NCBI GenBank assembly: GCA_913057435.1
Contig: CAJXNY010000003.1
Coordinates: 142,700 to 206,699, forward strand
Origin: an uncultured Oceanospirillaceae bacterium
Lineage (GTDB): Bacteria > Pseudomonadota > Gammaproteobacteria > Pseudomonadales > Balneatricaceae
Length of the DNA: 64,000 nucleotides
Direction of reading: 5' to 3'
Positions 17,105-26,292 of the stretch are shown in pieces. The notes under the pieces were generated by a model, which was not told where the DNA came from, did no database searches, and saw only the letters and a program-made list of their open reading frames with translations. Made by a program: the position numbers and the translations under genes. Position 1 is the stretch's first letter; every line of letters starts with the position of its first letter.

Positions 17105-18244
17105 TTATTTCATCCTGTCCAGTGCCTCGCCCAGGCTGAGTGCTGTCCAGCCCAGTGCCTGGGCAGCTTCCCGATCATGGAGGTTCACTGCTATTCCCTT
17201 TCGGTGCGTTGGCCAGGCGACCTCCAGTGTTGCCGCGATGGCACCGCCCTCTTTCAGTACCTGGTAACCGACCTCCGGCACTGTCCTGCCCTCATGCTGA
17301 TATCGTCGTAGCAACCCGTTAAAAGCTGGGGCTGTCAGCTCGATAACCGCATCCCAGCCGGTCAGATTAAGCAGGCCCTGGGCTTTTCGCAGTACGGTCA
17401 GTAATGACATATCGTCACGGGGAACATGTATATGGCTATGCATGGGTTGCTTACGATGGCAGGCGGCGCAAAGTGCTGTCAGGTTTTGCGAGCGGTTATC
17501 ACGTTTGTTGCCGTTGATATGGTGGCAGTGCAATAGATAACCGTGTTTAGAGAGATCTACCCCGCAGTCCTCACAGCAGAATCTGACGGATTTACGGTAG
17601 CTGGTAGATAGCTGTTTCCAGTCATCTGCGTAGCCGCCTTTATCGATCAACTGAGAACGCTCCGGCAGACTGCTAAACAGAGTGCTGTGTTCAGATAGAA
17701 AGGTGGCGATATCAAACCGCTCACAAATCCTGTCCCTTTCTGCTTTTGCCGCGTCTTTGTAGCCTTGATAGCTAAGATAATCCAGACAGTTGCGACAAAC
17801 AGTCAATGCAGCTGCGCCCTCGATACTTTTGCCAGTGCGCCGCCGGGTGCCATATATCTGAAAATTTCCATCCCTATGATAGGTGGCCCGATACTTTGAA
17901 AAGCGCTTGCCCTCCCGCATCTCGCTGATCGTTTTACAGTCGGCAATATGGAACCGTTTGCCAGACGCGATGCCAAGCGCCGTACCATCAAGCACTTTTT
18001 GAATACCGTCGCCCTGATCGGGGATAAATAGCAGTACATGACGGCCATACACACTGAGCACGCCATTGTCCTGATCAAGATTATCGTCACTGACCGGAGT
18101 ACCCCCAGGGCTGGACAGTTCCAGTTCTAATTCCAGGCTGACTTCCGGGCCATCCGCAGGACGTTCCAGTCTGAAGTCGCCGGGGGGAGCGTCCATAGCC
18201 TTAGCGCAGGCCCAAAGCCCGTTGAGGTCAACATCCAGCTTCAT
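17105..18244 (-). CDS. zorE: ZorE, HNH endonuclease of type II Zorya
   Basis: 379 residues. Zinc-bound HNH nuclease domain: CEDC (Cys224/227), HCHHINGNKRDN with His241-His242 and Asn250, and LCAACH (Cys259/262, His263). An extra cysteine pair CRNC lies at 150-153. The remaining parts do not match a family I can name. In type II Zorya, ZorE replaces ZorC and ZorD and nicks or cuts invading DNA. The start overlaps the zorB stop by 4 bp, so the genes are coupled. Role rests on the HNH motif plus the ZorA-ZorB neighbours, which together define type II. Confidence 0.85.
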   Translation of the reverse strand: MKLDVDLNGLWACAKAMDAPPGDFRLERPADGPEVSLELELELSSPGGTPVSDDNLDQDNGVLSVYGRHVLLFIPDQGDGIQKVLDGTALGIASGKRFHIADCKTISEMREGKRFSKYRATYHRDGNFQIYGTRRRTGKSIEGAAALTVCRNCLDYLSYQGYKDAAKAERDRICERFDIATFLSEHSTLFSSLPERSQLIDKGGYADDWKQLSTSYRKSVRFCCEDCGVDLSKHGYLLHCHHINGNKRDNRSQNLTALCAACHRKQPMHSHIHVPRDDMSLLTVLRKAQGLLNLTGWDAVIELTAPAFNGLLRRYQHEGRTVPEVGYQVLKEGGAIAATLEVAWPTHRKGIAVNLHDREAAQALGWTALSLGEALDRMK

Positions 18245-18954
18245 GGCTCAAGCCCCAGTATCTCGCCGATCTTTTTGTCGGCGTTGGTGATCACCCGAAA
18301 GGCCACCCGGCGTGAACGCACCTCATCTTCCTCCTGCAGTCCATCTTTGAGTACCGGCTTCGACGATGAAAAGCCAACCGCCGTGATATTACTTCTGGTC
18401 CAGTCGCGCTGATCTCGCACAGCGGGCAGCCGGTACACATAAGCCAGCACAGTGCGGGTACGGTCCTGCGATAGCTTCATATTTTTAAAGTAGGCATCAG
18501 CATCCGAGGTACTGCGGTTCCAGCCACTGCTGGTGTGGCCTTCAATCCGCACCTCAGTTATCGAGTTCAGAAACTGCGTCAGCACCGCCATATAACGGGG
18601 AAAGAAGTCATCCAGTAACGCTTTGTAACGAGGACTAAGGCCCGCGTCGCCTTCGCCGAACATGATATCCGGGGAGAGAACGGTAAAGGTCAAAGTCTCA
18701 GGGTCGATAGTTGCATCCCAGCGCAACAGCTCATCATCCGGGAACTCCGCATGCAGTGCCTGATACAGCGCGTTCTGGTTGGCGGTATAGGCCTGGGCAA
18801 CATCCTGTACCGCCTTCTGCTTCTCAAAAGCGTTCTGCATCAGAGCGATGGCGATAAACAGGAATACCATCATCAGCCCCGCCATCAGGTCGGAGACGGT
18901 CAACCAATGGGACTCATCCTGGTCCGCTGCTTTTGAATTGAGTAACGGGTTCAT
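18241..18954 (-). CDS. zorB: ZorB, MotB/OmpA-like stator subunit of Zorya
   Basis: 237 residues. The single N-terminal membrane helix has the ion-path aspartate Asp22 in SDLMAGLMMVFLFIAIAL (21-38), preceded by a short cytoplasmic tail. The periplasmic OmpA-like peptidoglycan-binding domain has VRIEGHTSSGW, SQDRTRTVLAYV and a final RSRRVAFRV. It forms, with ZorA, a proton-driven motor complex that detects phage entry. It lies 2 bp from the zorA stop and overlaps zorE by 4 bp. The ATG at 18954 places Asp22 at the usual depth. Confidence 0.92.
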   Translation of the reverse strand: MNPLLNSKAADQDESHWLTVSDLMAGLMMVFLFIAIALMQNAFEKQKAVQDVAQAYTANQNALYQALHAEFPDDELLRWDATIDPETLTFTVLSPDIMFGEGDAGLSPRYKALLDDFFPRYMAVLTQFLNSITEVRIEGHTSSGWNRSTSDADAYFKNMKLSQDRTRTVLAYVYRLPAVRDQRDWTRSNITAVGFSSSKPVLKDGLQEEDEVRSRRVAFRVITNADKKIGEILGLEP

Positions 18955-18956
18955 CC

Positions 18957-20882
18957 TTATCCCTCAACCCGGCTACGCGTTACCCGCTGCATCTCACCCA
19001 CAAGTTGCCGATAATCATTGGTGAACTGCCCGGTAATCGCGGTCAGCGCCTGACCTGCCTCATTCATCACCACATTTAGCTGGTGCTGGGTCGCCTCTTC
19101 CAGAGCACGCATCTGCTTCTGTACCGCTTCCCCGGTCATATTCACTGCTTCATCGGCGCGCTGGGAGAGCCCGCTCAACACCCGCTCATGCTCCAGGGCC
19201 TGACGCTCCACCAGTGCGCTGATTGCCTCCTCCAGCTCGCTGCGCATCCGTTCAATGCCCTGGGTGAAACTCTGCTGCAGTTGCCCGGTTTCGGTAATCA
19301 GCGACTGCGCCGATGATTTCCAGGTCTCGGAGAGCTTGCCGCTGTCATCTTTCAGATCAGCAACCATATTGCGCAGAATTGAATTGGTCTCAGACAACGC
19401 ATCATCAAACATCTGCCGGGTCTGTTCACTATTGCGGGAGATCACATCCGAGGTGCTCTGCAGCGACTGGTTAACGCGCTCGCTGTTGTCCCGGAACGCT
19501 TCACCGCTGGAAAGCAACACAGTGCCGAGCGCGGTGGAGCTGTCCGCTACTGTTTCGGACATATTGTGAGTTGCCGTGGTAATTCCTTGCGCGACCTGAT
19601 CAGTGGCGTCCGTAACCCGGCTTACCAAGTTGTCAGAAGCACTGGCGATACTGGCGGTCAGTGATGCTGAACTCTCGTTGACGCCGCTGGCCAGGCTACT
19701 GACCGCTGCACTCACTTCGCCGGTCACCGTGGATGCCGCCGTATTCAGGCCGTCTGTCAGGGTTCGGGTGGTTTCACTCAGCCCTTCGTTCATGGTGGCC
19801 GTTGCCTGTTTCATGCCAGACAAGGCTTGATCGATCTGGCTGCGGATTTCCGGCACCGCTTCCACAGCGCGATCACGCACACCCTGGAATGCCGTCAGAT
19901 GGCGCTCCAGTTGCTGCAGCTGATACTGATTGGACTCAATCACAGTTTTCAACTGAGCCATATGCTCAGGGATTGCCCCGGACGCCTCGCTGATCTGTGT
20001 CACGGCGCGCCCTGTTTCGGTAATGGCCTCGACCCCCTGCTGATACTGCACTGCCATCTGCTTTAACTGCTGCTTATAGTTTTCCTGCCATTGCACCAGC
20101 GCCAGCACAGCAGCGTTGAGGTCGCTGAAGTTTTGGCCAAATTGCTCCGTCAGATTGCTGTTGAAGTCGCCGATCACCTGCTCCAGCGCCTTAATCACCT
20201 GTTCGGTGGCTGACTTCGACAGCATGTCGGCAAAGTCATCCAGCTTCGTCCACAGTGATTGCTGGAAGTCGTTAAAGGCCTGCTGCTGTGCCTGCACCGT
20301 TATGAGCAACTCATCGCTGCGGTCTGTCATCCGGTTGATCGGCTGCAACAGCTGCTGATTCTGATCACCGAGGTCCGTACGCAGCGCCTTCAGCTGACCC
20401 ATCAAGCCAGCCTCACCGTTCTCTTTGATTTCGATTGAACGGTGCAGGGCATGAATGCCCTTAACCTGATCCCGCATGGCGGTGTGAAGTTCGCCGATGC
20501 CAATATCACCTTCATCAGGTTGGTCAGCATCTCTGGGTGAGATCCAGCCTGTGGATAGCAGCAGCTTATAAACGATCGACAAGGTCATGCCCACCAGGCT
20601 GGTGGTAAAGGCGGTTTTCAGCCCTTCCAGCAGCTCATTGATGCTGCTATCAATCTGATTAACATCAAAACCAAGCAGCCCGGCGATAATGCCAGCAAAG
20701 GTACCCAGTATCCCCAGGGTAGTCAGCAGGGTTGGAACATAGTGGGTAAATGCGGGGGCACGGTTGCGTTTCTTTAACCCCAGCCCCAGCAGAAAGCCGA
20801 CGACCAGAGCAGCCACGAAACTATCGGTAACAACGTCACTGCCAGCGTTGAGCAACAGCGCCTCAATATGCGGTGCAAACAT
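18957..20882 (-). CDS. zorA: ZorA, MotA-like motor subunit of Zorya with long cytoplasmic tail
   Basis: 641 residues from the ATG at 20882; the frame is open for 17 more codons but these add only a non-conserved stretch. Three hydrophobic segments (about 17-36, 47-69 and 89-107, with LGTFAGIIAGLLGFD and AFTTSLVGMTLSIVYKLLL) match the MotA/ExbB-like core. A tail of some 500 residues is almost wholly helical, rich in Ala, Ser, Thr and Gln with heptad spacing. In Zorya this tail projects into the cytoplasm and passes the invasion signal to the nuclease. First gene of zorABE. Confidence 0.9.
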   Translation of the reverse strand: MFAPHIEALLLNAGSDVVTDSFVAALVVGFLLGLGLKKRNRAPAFTHYVPTLLTTLGILGTFAGIIAGLLGFDVNQIDSSINELLEGLKTAFTTSLVGMTLSIVYKLLLSTGWISPRDADQPDEGDIGIGELHTAMRDQVKGIHALHRSIEIKENGEAGLMGQLKALRTDLGDQNQQLLQPINRMTDRSDELLITVQAQQQAFNDFQQSLWTKLDDFADMLSKSATEQVIKALEQVIGDFNSNLTEQFGQNFSDLNAAVLALVQWQENYKQQLKQMAVQYQQGVEAITETGRAVTQISEASGAIPEHMAQLKTVIESNQYQLQQLERHLTAFQGVRDRAVEAVPEIRSQIDQALSGMKQATATMNEGLSETTRTLTDGLNTAASTVTGEVSAAVSSLASGVNESSASLTASIASASDNLVSRVTDATDQVAQGITTATHNMSETVADSSTALGTVLLSSGEAFRDNSERVNQSLQSTSDVISRNSEQTRQMFDDALSETNSILRNMVADLKDDSGKLSETWKSSAQSLITETGQLQQSFTQGIERMRSELEEAISALVERQALEHERVLSGLSQRADEAVNMTGEAVQKQMRALEEATQHQLNVVMNEAGQALTAITGQFTNDYRQLVGEMQRVTRSRVEG

Positions 20883-21156
20883 ACAAAATCCATTTCGGTA
20901 GGGTAACTGCAGCACCCTGCTGCATGAAAACAACGGCCCGGACCGCTATCGGTGGAACCGGCCAGATCATCAAGCGCGCGATTCTAACACTCTGGCCGAT
21001 GTTATCGAAGACACAAACTCAGGCAGGCTTCGCGAACCTGACGGCTTAAGCCGAGTCATCATTACAAGCCATGCTTATATTCCCCATAGAGCGCTGTTAA
21101 TAAGTACCCTGCTTAAAAAATCAGCAGAACCTGACCTGGCAAAGGATTACCACGTA

Positions 21157-21702
21157 ATGAACTCACTGAAAAAACAGAGATATTCCATTCTTCCTGTGGC
21201 ACTAGCCACATCATTGCTAGCAGCTGCGCTACCTTCACAGGCAGCGATATGTACCAGCAATTCTAACGTTGTAACCAGCACTGTGTCTGATCAGAAAAAC
21301 CGTGATGCCGGTGGCAAGGGTGGGCATGTGGGCCTGCATATGAAGGATGCCAGCGCCCCCTTGCCACCTAGTGGCGATAATAGCCAAATGGGTAAATCCG
21401 CATTTAAAAACTGGGCAACATTCAAAAGCGCGTTCGATACATGGAAAGCCAATACAACCAAAACCCATGTTAACTGCGGCACATCAGGTAGCGTAAAAGA
21501 TATTGTAGATGCCAGCCTGGTAAATATAACGGAAGCATGGAAATGCACCGCCGTCGGAGCAAACGGTATCTGCAGCAGCTGGCAGAAAATCACACCAAGC
21601 AAGGTCTGTTTCATCTACTACAACAAAGCAGGCTCTACGGGAACAGCTGGAAAATGGCTGATGAATACTGCCTACCCCTCTGTTAATGCTGATTGCACCT
21701 GA
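21157..21702 (+). CDS. Secreted cysteine-containing protein, unknown function
   Basis: 181 residues, not recognised. A clear Sec signal peptide (about 1-30, ending LPSQA) is followed by a mature part of about 150 residues with six cysteines, which could form three disulfides in the periplasm or outside. It has a glycine-rich KGGHVGLHMKD patch and no membrane segment. Start chosen at 21157, the first ATG with an AAAGGA ribosome site. It stands alone; a stem-loop follows at 21739. Confidence 0.6.
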   Translation: MNSLKKQRYSILPVALATSLLAAALPSQAAICTSNSNVVTSTVSDQKNRDAGGKGGHVGLHMKDASAPLPPSGDNSQMGKSAFKNWATFKSAFDTWKANTTKTHVNCGTSGSVKDIVDASLVNITEAWKCTAVGANGICSSWQKITPSKVCFIYYNKAGSTGTAGKWLMNTAYPSVNADCT

Positions 21703-21738
21703 AGCCAAAAGTCTGAAGAAACCAATCACACCAGGAGT

Positions 21739-21760
21739 CAGGAGAACCACGTTTCTCCTG
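21739..21760 (+). terminator. Stem-loop after the secreted-protein gene
   Basis: CAGGAGAA pairs with TTCTCCTG (8 bp, 6-nt loop) 36 bp after the stop codon. There is no T-run, so it may be a weak or factor-dependent terminator or an mRNA-stabilising hairpin. Confidence 0.4.
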
Positions 21761-22154
21761 ATTACCAGCTCACGCTCTTCACTACACGATAACCTGCAAC
21801 ACATCCCCAACTGGAAGCCCTGGCATCGTGCCAACCATTTCCGGTGAAGATACCGGTCCTACAATAACACCAACAACACGCCGCACTCCCCAGACGCCAT
21901 GGAGCTACATCACCATTCAAGTCAAAAAACCGCGATTAATAGCGCCGCAACACCTTGTATCAAAAGGATTTCATCAGAATTTCATTACTTTTTCATAGAG
22001 GCTTCAGGCGATTTACCCGCCCTTTCATTGCCCGTCACACTCACCGTCGCCACACTGTTCAGAAAGCAGGAGACTGCCGTCGGCAAGGTACGAATGTGTC
22101 CTTACCGGAACACTGGACTAGCCCATTAAAGAACTGGCGCAGGAGAGCTGAGTA
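21761..22154. other. 394-bp stretch without a supported gene
   Basis: Short frames at 21899-22129 and 21955-22155 overlap each other, lack ribosome sites and show no motif. Near 21842-21862 there is a worn version of the R-associated motif (CCGGTGAAGATACCGGTCCT), suggesting the tail of an old repeat. The last 20 bp supply the ribosome site of the next gene. Confidence 0.5.
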
Positions 22155-22604
22155 ATGAGAAAACGACTATTGTCCCTTTGCATACTCAGCAGCGCAGCAA
22201 TGGCTGACTACCGCAGCCTGAACGGCCAGCCGGTCACGCTGGAAGGTCCGGGCTGGCAGCATCTGGTGTTCATTAACATCTGGGACTCTTTCGCTAATGG
22301 TGGCCCTGAGGGCCTGATGGAAGAGCTACCATCCAGGTTTTCCAATAATGTGAAACGTATCTGGGTTTCACCGGACATGAACATAACACCAGCCTACCTG
22401 AGAGACTATCAGGTGGCATTTCCAGAGAGCAAACCGCTGATTATTGACCGGCACTTCCAGCTACTGCGCAGCTATAAACTGTGGAAGACACCGGCCCACG
22501 TATTATTGAAGGACGGTAATCTACAATTCAGCGGCAGCGGTAAAGCACTGCAGCAATACATCAGTAAAGAGCTTAAATCGATCAGGTCAGGAGTAGTTCC
22601 ATAG
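22155..22604 (+). CDS. Exported thioredoxin-fold-like protein lacking the CxxC motif
   Basis: 149 residues. A short signal peptide (about 1-17, ending AMA) is followed by a thioredoxin-like pattern: strand VFINIWDSF (about 37-45) in the place of the usual W-C-x-x-C turn, here WDSFANGGPEG without cysteine, and a TPAHVLLKDG segment (about 115-124) like the cis-proline loop. The mature part has no cysteine, so it cannot do thiol-disulfide exchange and may be a binding protein. The ATG at 22155 has a GGAG site. Fold assignment is by eye and tentative. Confidence 0.5.
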   Translation: MRKRLLSLCILSSAAMADYRSLNGQPVTLEGPGWQHLVFINIWDSFANGGPEGLMEELPSRFSNNVKRIWVSPDMNITPAYLRDYQVAFPESKPLIIDRHFQLLRSYKLWKTPAHVLLKDGNLQFSGSGKALQQYISKELKSIRSGVVP

Positions 22605-22724
22605 AACGTTCGACCACGTACAAGATATTAAAAAACAGCTCATCAACTCTTAATGCAGCATAAAACAGCGGCCACCTGATTAGTTTACACAGCCACTAAA
22701 ACTTTTTAATAACAGGAAACGAAA

Positions 22725-23129
22725 ATGAAAATTTCAAACTTTATAAGCAAAACAGTTATAACGTTGATGTTGAGCACAGTATCAGTTTCAGCATTAGCTC
22801 ATGGGGCCAAAGTTACCCCGCTGATGAAAGAAGAATTAGCCGGGCTAGCCAATAAAGAAGGCACAATGCTAATCGTGGAATATGCTCCTGGGATGTTTTC
22901 GGAAAAACATCGGCATGATGCCCATATTTTCGCCTATGTGCTTGAAGGTGCGGTAACCATGCAAGTCAAAGGGAGTGAGCCTGTTACGCTCAAAGCCGGA
23001 GACAGTTTTTATGAGTCGCCTGAAGATATCCATCTGGTATCGAAAAATGCCAGTACGACTGAACGCGCCAGGATGGTCGTTTTCTCACTGACGGAGAAAG
23101 ACGCGCCTATCGTTATCCCGGTGAAATAA
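22725..23129 (+). CDS. Exported cupin-domain protein
   Basis: 134 residues. A signal peptide (about 1-25, ending ALAHG) is followed by one small cupin barrel: first motif with HRHDAHIFAYVLEG (metal-ligand His residues at about 58-63), second with AGDSFYESPEDIHLV. Such small periplasmic cupins bind a metal or small ligand; their substrates are mostly unknown. It stands alone with an AACAGGAAA leader and lies 80 bp before R element 4. Confidence 0.8.
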   Translation: MKISNFISKTVITLMLSTVSVSALAHGAKVTPLMKEELAGLANKEGTMLIVEYAPGMFSEKHRHDAHIFAYVLEGAVTMQVKGSEPVTLKAGDSFYESPEDIHLVSKNASTTERARMVVFSLTEKDAPIVIPVK

Positions 23130-23208
23130 ACGTTTATAGATGTGTGCAAAGCCTGGTTGAATGACAAGGAGCAGCTGTTTTTCTCTGCTTTCGTTCCCAT
23201 AGGGTGAT

Positions 23209-23510
23209 GGGCTATCGCAGGGCCACCGAGCGTAATTTACTGACCGTAGCCGTCAAGGGGACTTCGTCCCCTTAACAATCCCCTGCACCTCCACAGAACG
23301 GCTATTTCCAATTTTCTGCCGACTCTTACGCTGAAGAAAATAAACTCCCTCGTACCTCGGTCAAACAAATTTTCCTCTGATCGCTTCAGAGTCACCATAA
23401 AATCGGGCCGTTCAGAGTCGGCGTAGTTACGGGTGCCAACTGGTAATGAGTCACTTCGTTACAATCTCTGGCGCTACGCCTGACATTCCCGGTGGAGACA
23501 CCGGCCTCAC
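23209..23510. repeat. R repeat element 4 (left edge of module copy B)
   Basis: From 23254 onward it is identical to element 1. Before that (23209-23253) it has its own variant with GGGCTATCGCAGGGCCACC, resembling the start of the truncated element at 32342. The change from unique to identical sequence occurs at the base of the hairpin (23255-23273). This is what is expected if copy B was joined to a pre-existing R element by recombination. Confidence 0.8.
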
Positions 23511-23611
23511 AGAAACACCAATAGCACGCGGCACTATCCAGCCAGGTACACCCGGTGGGACAGTGGCACCCTCCGGGCATAAATCCTCAGCAGGAAGCTT
23601 TGCTGCCCGCC

Positions 23612-24022
23612 CTATTCCGGCTGACGAATACCAAAGGGTAGTTGCACCCGCTCATCGGAATGGGCAGCCAGCTGGTCCAGCCAATGGGGACGGCGGTGCA
23701 TTGCCACCTGCACGGCTTGCACATCAATGCTGTCGGGGAAATTTCCCTGATAGAAGCTGATCGCCTCTTCAACCGTGTGTGCAGCGATCAGCCAGCGCTG
23801 GTGTAATGCGCTTTGTACGCTGAACACTGGCGTGCGTTCCAGCTGGCTGGCAATCCTGTCGCGCACAGCACCACGCAGAATCCGGCAATGGTCAGGGGCC
23901 TGGATACCGAACACAGCCTGACGGCTACATTCACGTTTCTCGATCAACACAATGGAAATTGTCTCGCCTGTGGGCAGGCTGATGGTGGTCTGGTCGCCAT
24001 TATTGGCAGTGAGTAGCAGCAT
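23612..24022 (-). CDS. Divergent CsrA-like protein with C-terminal extension (copy B)
   Basis: Same 136-residue product as at 5474-5884: CsrA-like first 60 residues with Ala-Asn in place of the usual double arginine after the opening MLLLT, and an unassigned extension of about 75 residues. Its downstream neighbour differs from copy A only beyond R element 4, where an exported cupin gene replaces ribB. Its own promoter region is duplicated too, so both copies should be expressed alike. Confidence 0.7.
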   Translation of the reverse strand: MLLLTANNGDQTTISLPTGETISIVLIEKRECSRQAVFGIQAPDHCRILRGAVRDRIASQLERTPVFSVQSALHQRWLIAAHTVEEAISFYQGNFPDSIDVQAVQVAMHRRPHWLDQLAAHSDERVQLPFGIRQPE

Positions 24023-24840
24023 GAGTTCACTCCTTGAAGTACAGAGTCCATCGCAATGGCGGTGCGCCTGTTTAATGTGGCGGCACAGTCCATCGCTGTT
24101 TTCAGAACAGAGGGGCTTTACTGAAAGGACACGTAGCGGCCAACACAGGCATAGCGGACAACGGCAAAAGGCAGGCCAGCGGACTGACCTGCAAACTGCT
24201 TTCCATACGCCAGGGCCGTACGTAGTTTCAGTATCGGAAAATCAATACGGCAGATGCAGTGATGCTAAGTGCCACTGCACCGTAACTGACGCCATAGAAA
24301 CCACGGCCCCCTGGCTGCACATCGCGACAACAGACAGTGGATAACAGAGAAACGAGCACCGTTTATCGCCGCGAAACCCCACAACCGCCGAACAACAGGC
24401 AGGGGTAAGCGATACACGCCTAAGTGCATGGAAGTAAAGGAAAAACACTTGCGCAGGGGAACCCCTGACATACAATAGAACGCAGCCATTCTTGACTCCT
24501 GTTTCAGTCTTGATTGGTTAGCTATCCCGATCGTGTTGGCGCACATCGGGGTAGCGCTTCTTTATTATCAGCCGGTTAAATACAGGTAATGCACAACTCC
24601 TGTTATGACACTCAACGCCTGAGCAACCGGCCCACCCAGTTACAGGCAGGGATATATGACTATAGATTGGGGGTTGGTGGCAAGTGGTTTTTTGTTAACT
24701 CAGGACGACATTCAACAAAGTATCTTCACACATTTAATAAAATTTATTTTTGATTAAACGTTATGGAAAATCATAAGCTTTCTGGGCATACATCTGGTGA
24801 AATCAGTTAATTCAATAAGTTATAAAGCAAGGATTAATTC
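24023..24840. other. 818-bp stretch without a supported gene (copy B)
   Basis: Same content as 5885-6702: divergent upstream regions, an 11-bp-arm stem-loop at 24521-24555, and a switch to AT-rich sequence from about 24678. No gene is supported. Confidence 0.5.
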
Positions 24841-25212
24841 ATGCATGTAACCGTAAACCTACACGAATGCAAGCACTGCTCAGGTACAGGAACCTGTTCC
24901 AACGGTACCGAATCAACATCATGTAATGTGTGTGCAAAGAAAAATGAACTACCATTTTGGCGACAAAACAATCAAATAGGTTTAATATGTGGGTCCTGTG
25001 GCGGAATAGGAAAAGCAGAACCTCTAACTGAACGGATGAATAAAAGAGTTGCACCTATGCTGGCTATCTCTCTTATTATAGGATTGCTTACCCTTATATT
25101 CATTACTGCTATTTTAAAAAACCCATATTTTTCTGAAATTCTAGCTTTCTCTAGCGCTATCATTGGATCAGTAGCAGGATTCTATTTTTCAAGTAACAAA
25201 AACATACCTTAG
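24841..25212 (+). CDS. Zinc-ribbon protein with two C-terminal membrane segments, unknown function (copy B)
   Basis: Same 123-residue product as at 6703-7074, with the CKHC, CNVC and CGSC pairs and two membrane spans. Still paired with the small membrane protein 40 bp downstream. No sequence change separates it from copy A, so neither copy shows decay. Confidence 0.6.
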   Translation: MHVTVNLHECKHCSGTGTCSNGTESTSCNVCAKKNELPFWRQNNQIGLICGSCGGIGKAEPLTERMNKRVAPMLAISLIIGLLTLIFITAILKNPYFSEILAFSSAIIGSVAGFYFSSNKNIP

Positions 25213-25252
25213 CAATAAAACCCCTATATAGAAAAAAGGATAAAGATTAAGG

Positions 25253-25702
25253 ATGACAGTAGAGAATGACTACAAAAGATCACTCGAAGAAATCTATAAA
25301 TCATTCCCTGAAGAAACCAGGGCATTGCTTGATGATGAGGTTTTAAAGATATGGATCACTTTCATATTATGGGGTTCTTTCACACTTTTATCTGCAGTAT
25401 TAATATGGCATCTAATTTATTTTGACTTCATTAAAGAACCTATTAGTAAAAGAATTCAGCGAACTGGAAACATTATTCCCGTACTAGCCATCATAGGGGA
25501 AAGCACATTCATCTATAAGTTAAATAAGCTTACTAGCGTTATACACCCAGCACAACTTACTTATGAAATTTATAAAACAAGAAAATTCAGGTTTCTTTTT
25601 AAAACGACAATAATAGTTACTAGTATACTTATATGCTTGGGAGCCATTTCCTCCGGCTATGGGGATTTAATTTACGACAGTATATCTCTGATAAAAATAT
25701 AA
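25253..25702 (+). CDS. Small membrane protein, unknown function (copy B)
   Basis: Same 149-residue product as at 7115-7564, with two or three hydrophobic spans and AT-rich codons. Unrecognised family. Co-transcription with the zinc-ribbon gene is inferred from the short gap and shared composition. Confidence 0.6.
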   Translation: MTVENDYKRSLEEIYKSFPEETRALLDDEVLKIWITFILWGSFTLLSAVLIWHLIYFDFIKEPISKRIQRTGNIIPVLAIIGESTFIYKLNKLTSVIHPAQLTYEIYKTRKFRFLFKTTIIVTSILICLGAISSGYGDLIYDSISLIKI

Positions 25703-25753
25703 CTAGCCCACAACGCTACACTAGAAAAAACCACCAAAACGGAGAATTCCGCA

Positions 25754-26221
25754 ATGATAGCCAAGGACATAGATTTGGGTAAGGTGCTCTTTATCCGAAA
25801 ACGGCTTACCATTCCTGAGATTGGCAGAGAAAGCATGGAATGCTGTGGTCGGATACACGCGCTGGCGGAGCAACAGGGCCTGGATATCGTTGGGCCGTGG
25901 AATTTCATCTCTTATGATTTGCCCAAAGATATCGATACGGAATTCTTTATTGAGTATTGCCTGCCGGTGAGTGGTGATTGTGATGTAATTGCAGATGACC
26001 TTGTTCAGGCTAAGACACTGAGTACGTTCAACTGCATGAGCCATACCTATGAGGGTGCGTTGACGGGACTGTTTGAGGAAGGCTATCAGCCTTTACTGCA
26101 GCATATCACGGCAAAAGGCTACGCTTTTACGGGTGAAAGCCGGGAGGTTTACCATACATGGAGCGCCCCTGAATCCATGGAAAATGTGGTTGAGATTCAG
26201 TTTGGCGTTAGCCTGTCGTGA
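25754..26221 (+). CDS. GyrI-like / AraC effector-binding-domain protein (copy B)
   Basis: Same 155-residue product as at 7616-8083: a stand-alone ligand-binding fold without helix-turn-helix. It converges on the response-regulator gene with the same intervening stem-loop. Confidence 0.7.
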   Translation: MIAKDIDLGKVLFIRKRLTIPEIGRESMECCGRIHALAEQQGLDIVGPWNFISYDLPKDIDTEFFIEYCLPVSGDCDVIADDLVQAKTLSTFNCMSHTYEGALTGLFEEGYQPLLQHITAKGYAFTGESREVYHTWSAPESMENVVEIQFGVSLS

Positions 26222-26292
26222 TGAGACTAACTAGCAGTAGTGCCACCTATAAGTAATGTCAGGTAATGGCGTGTTTACCCTGCCTGACACAT

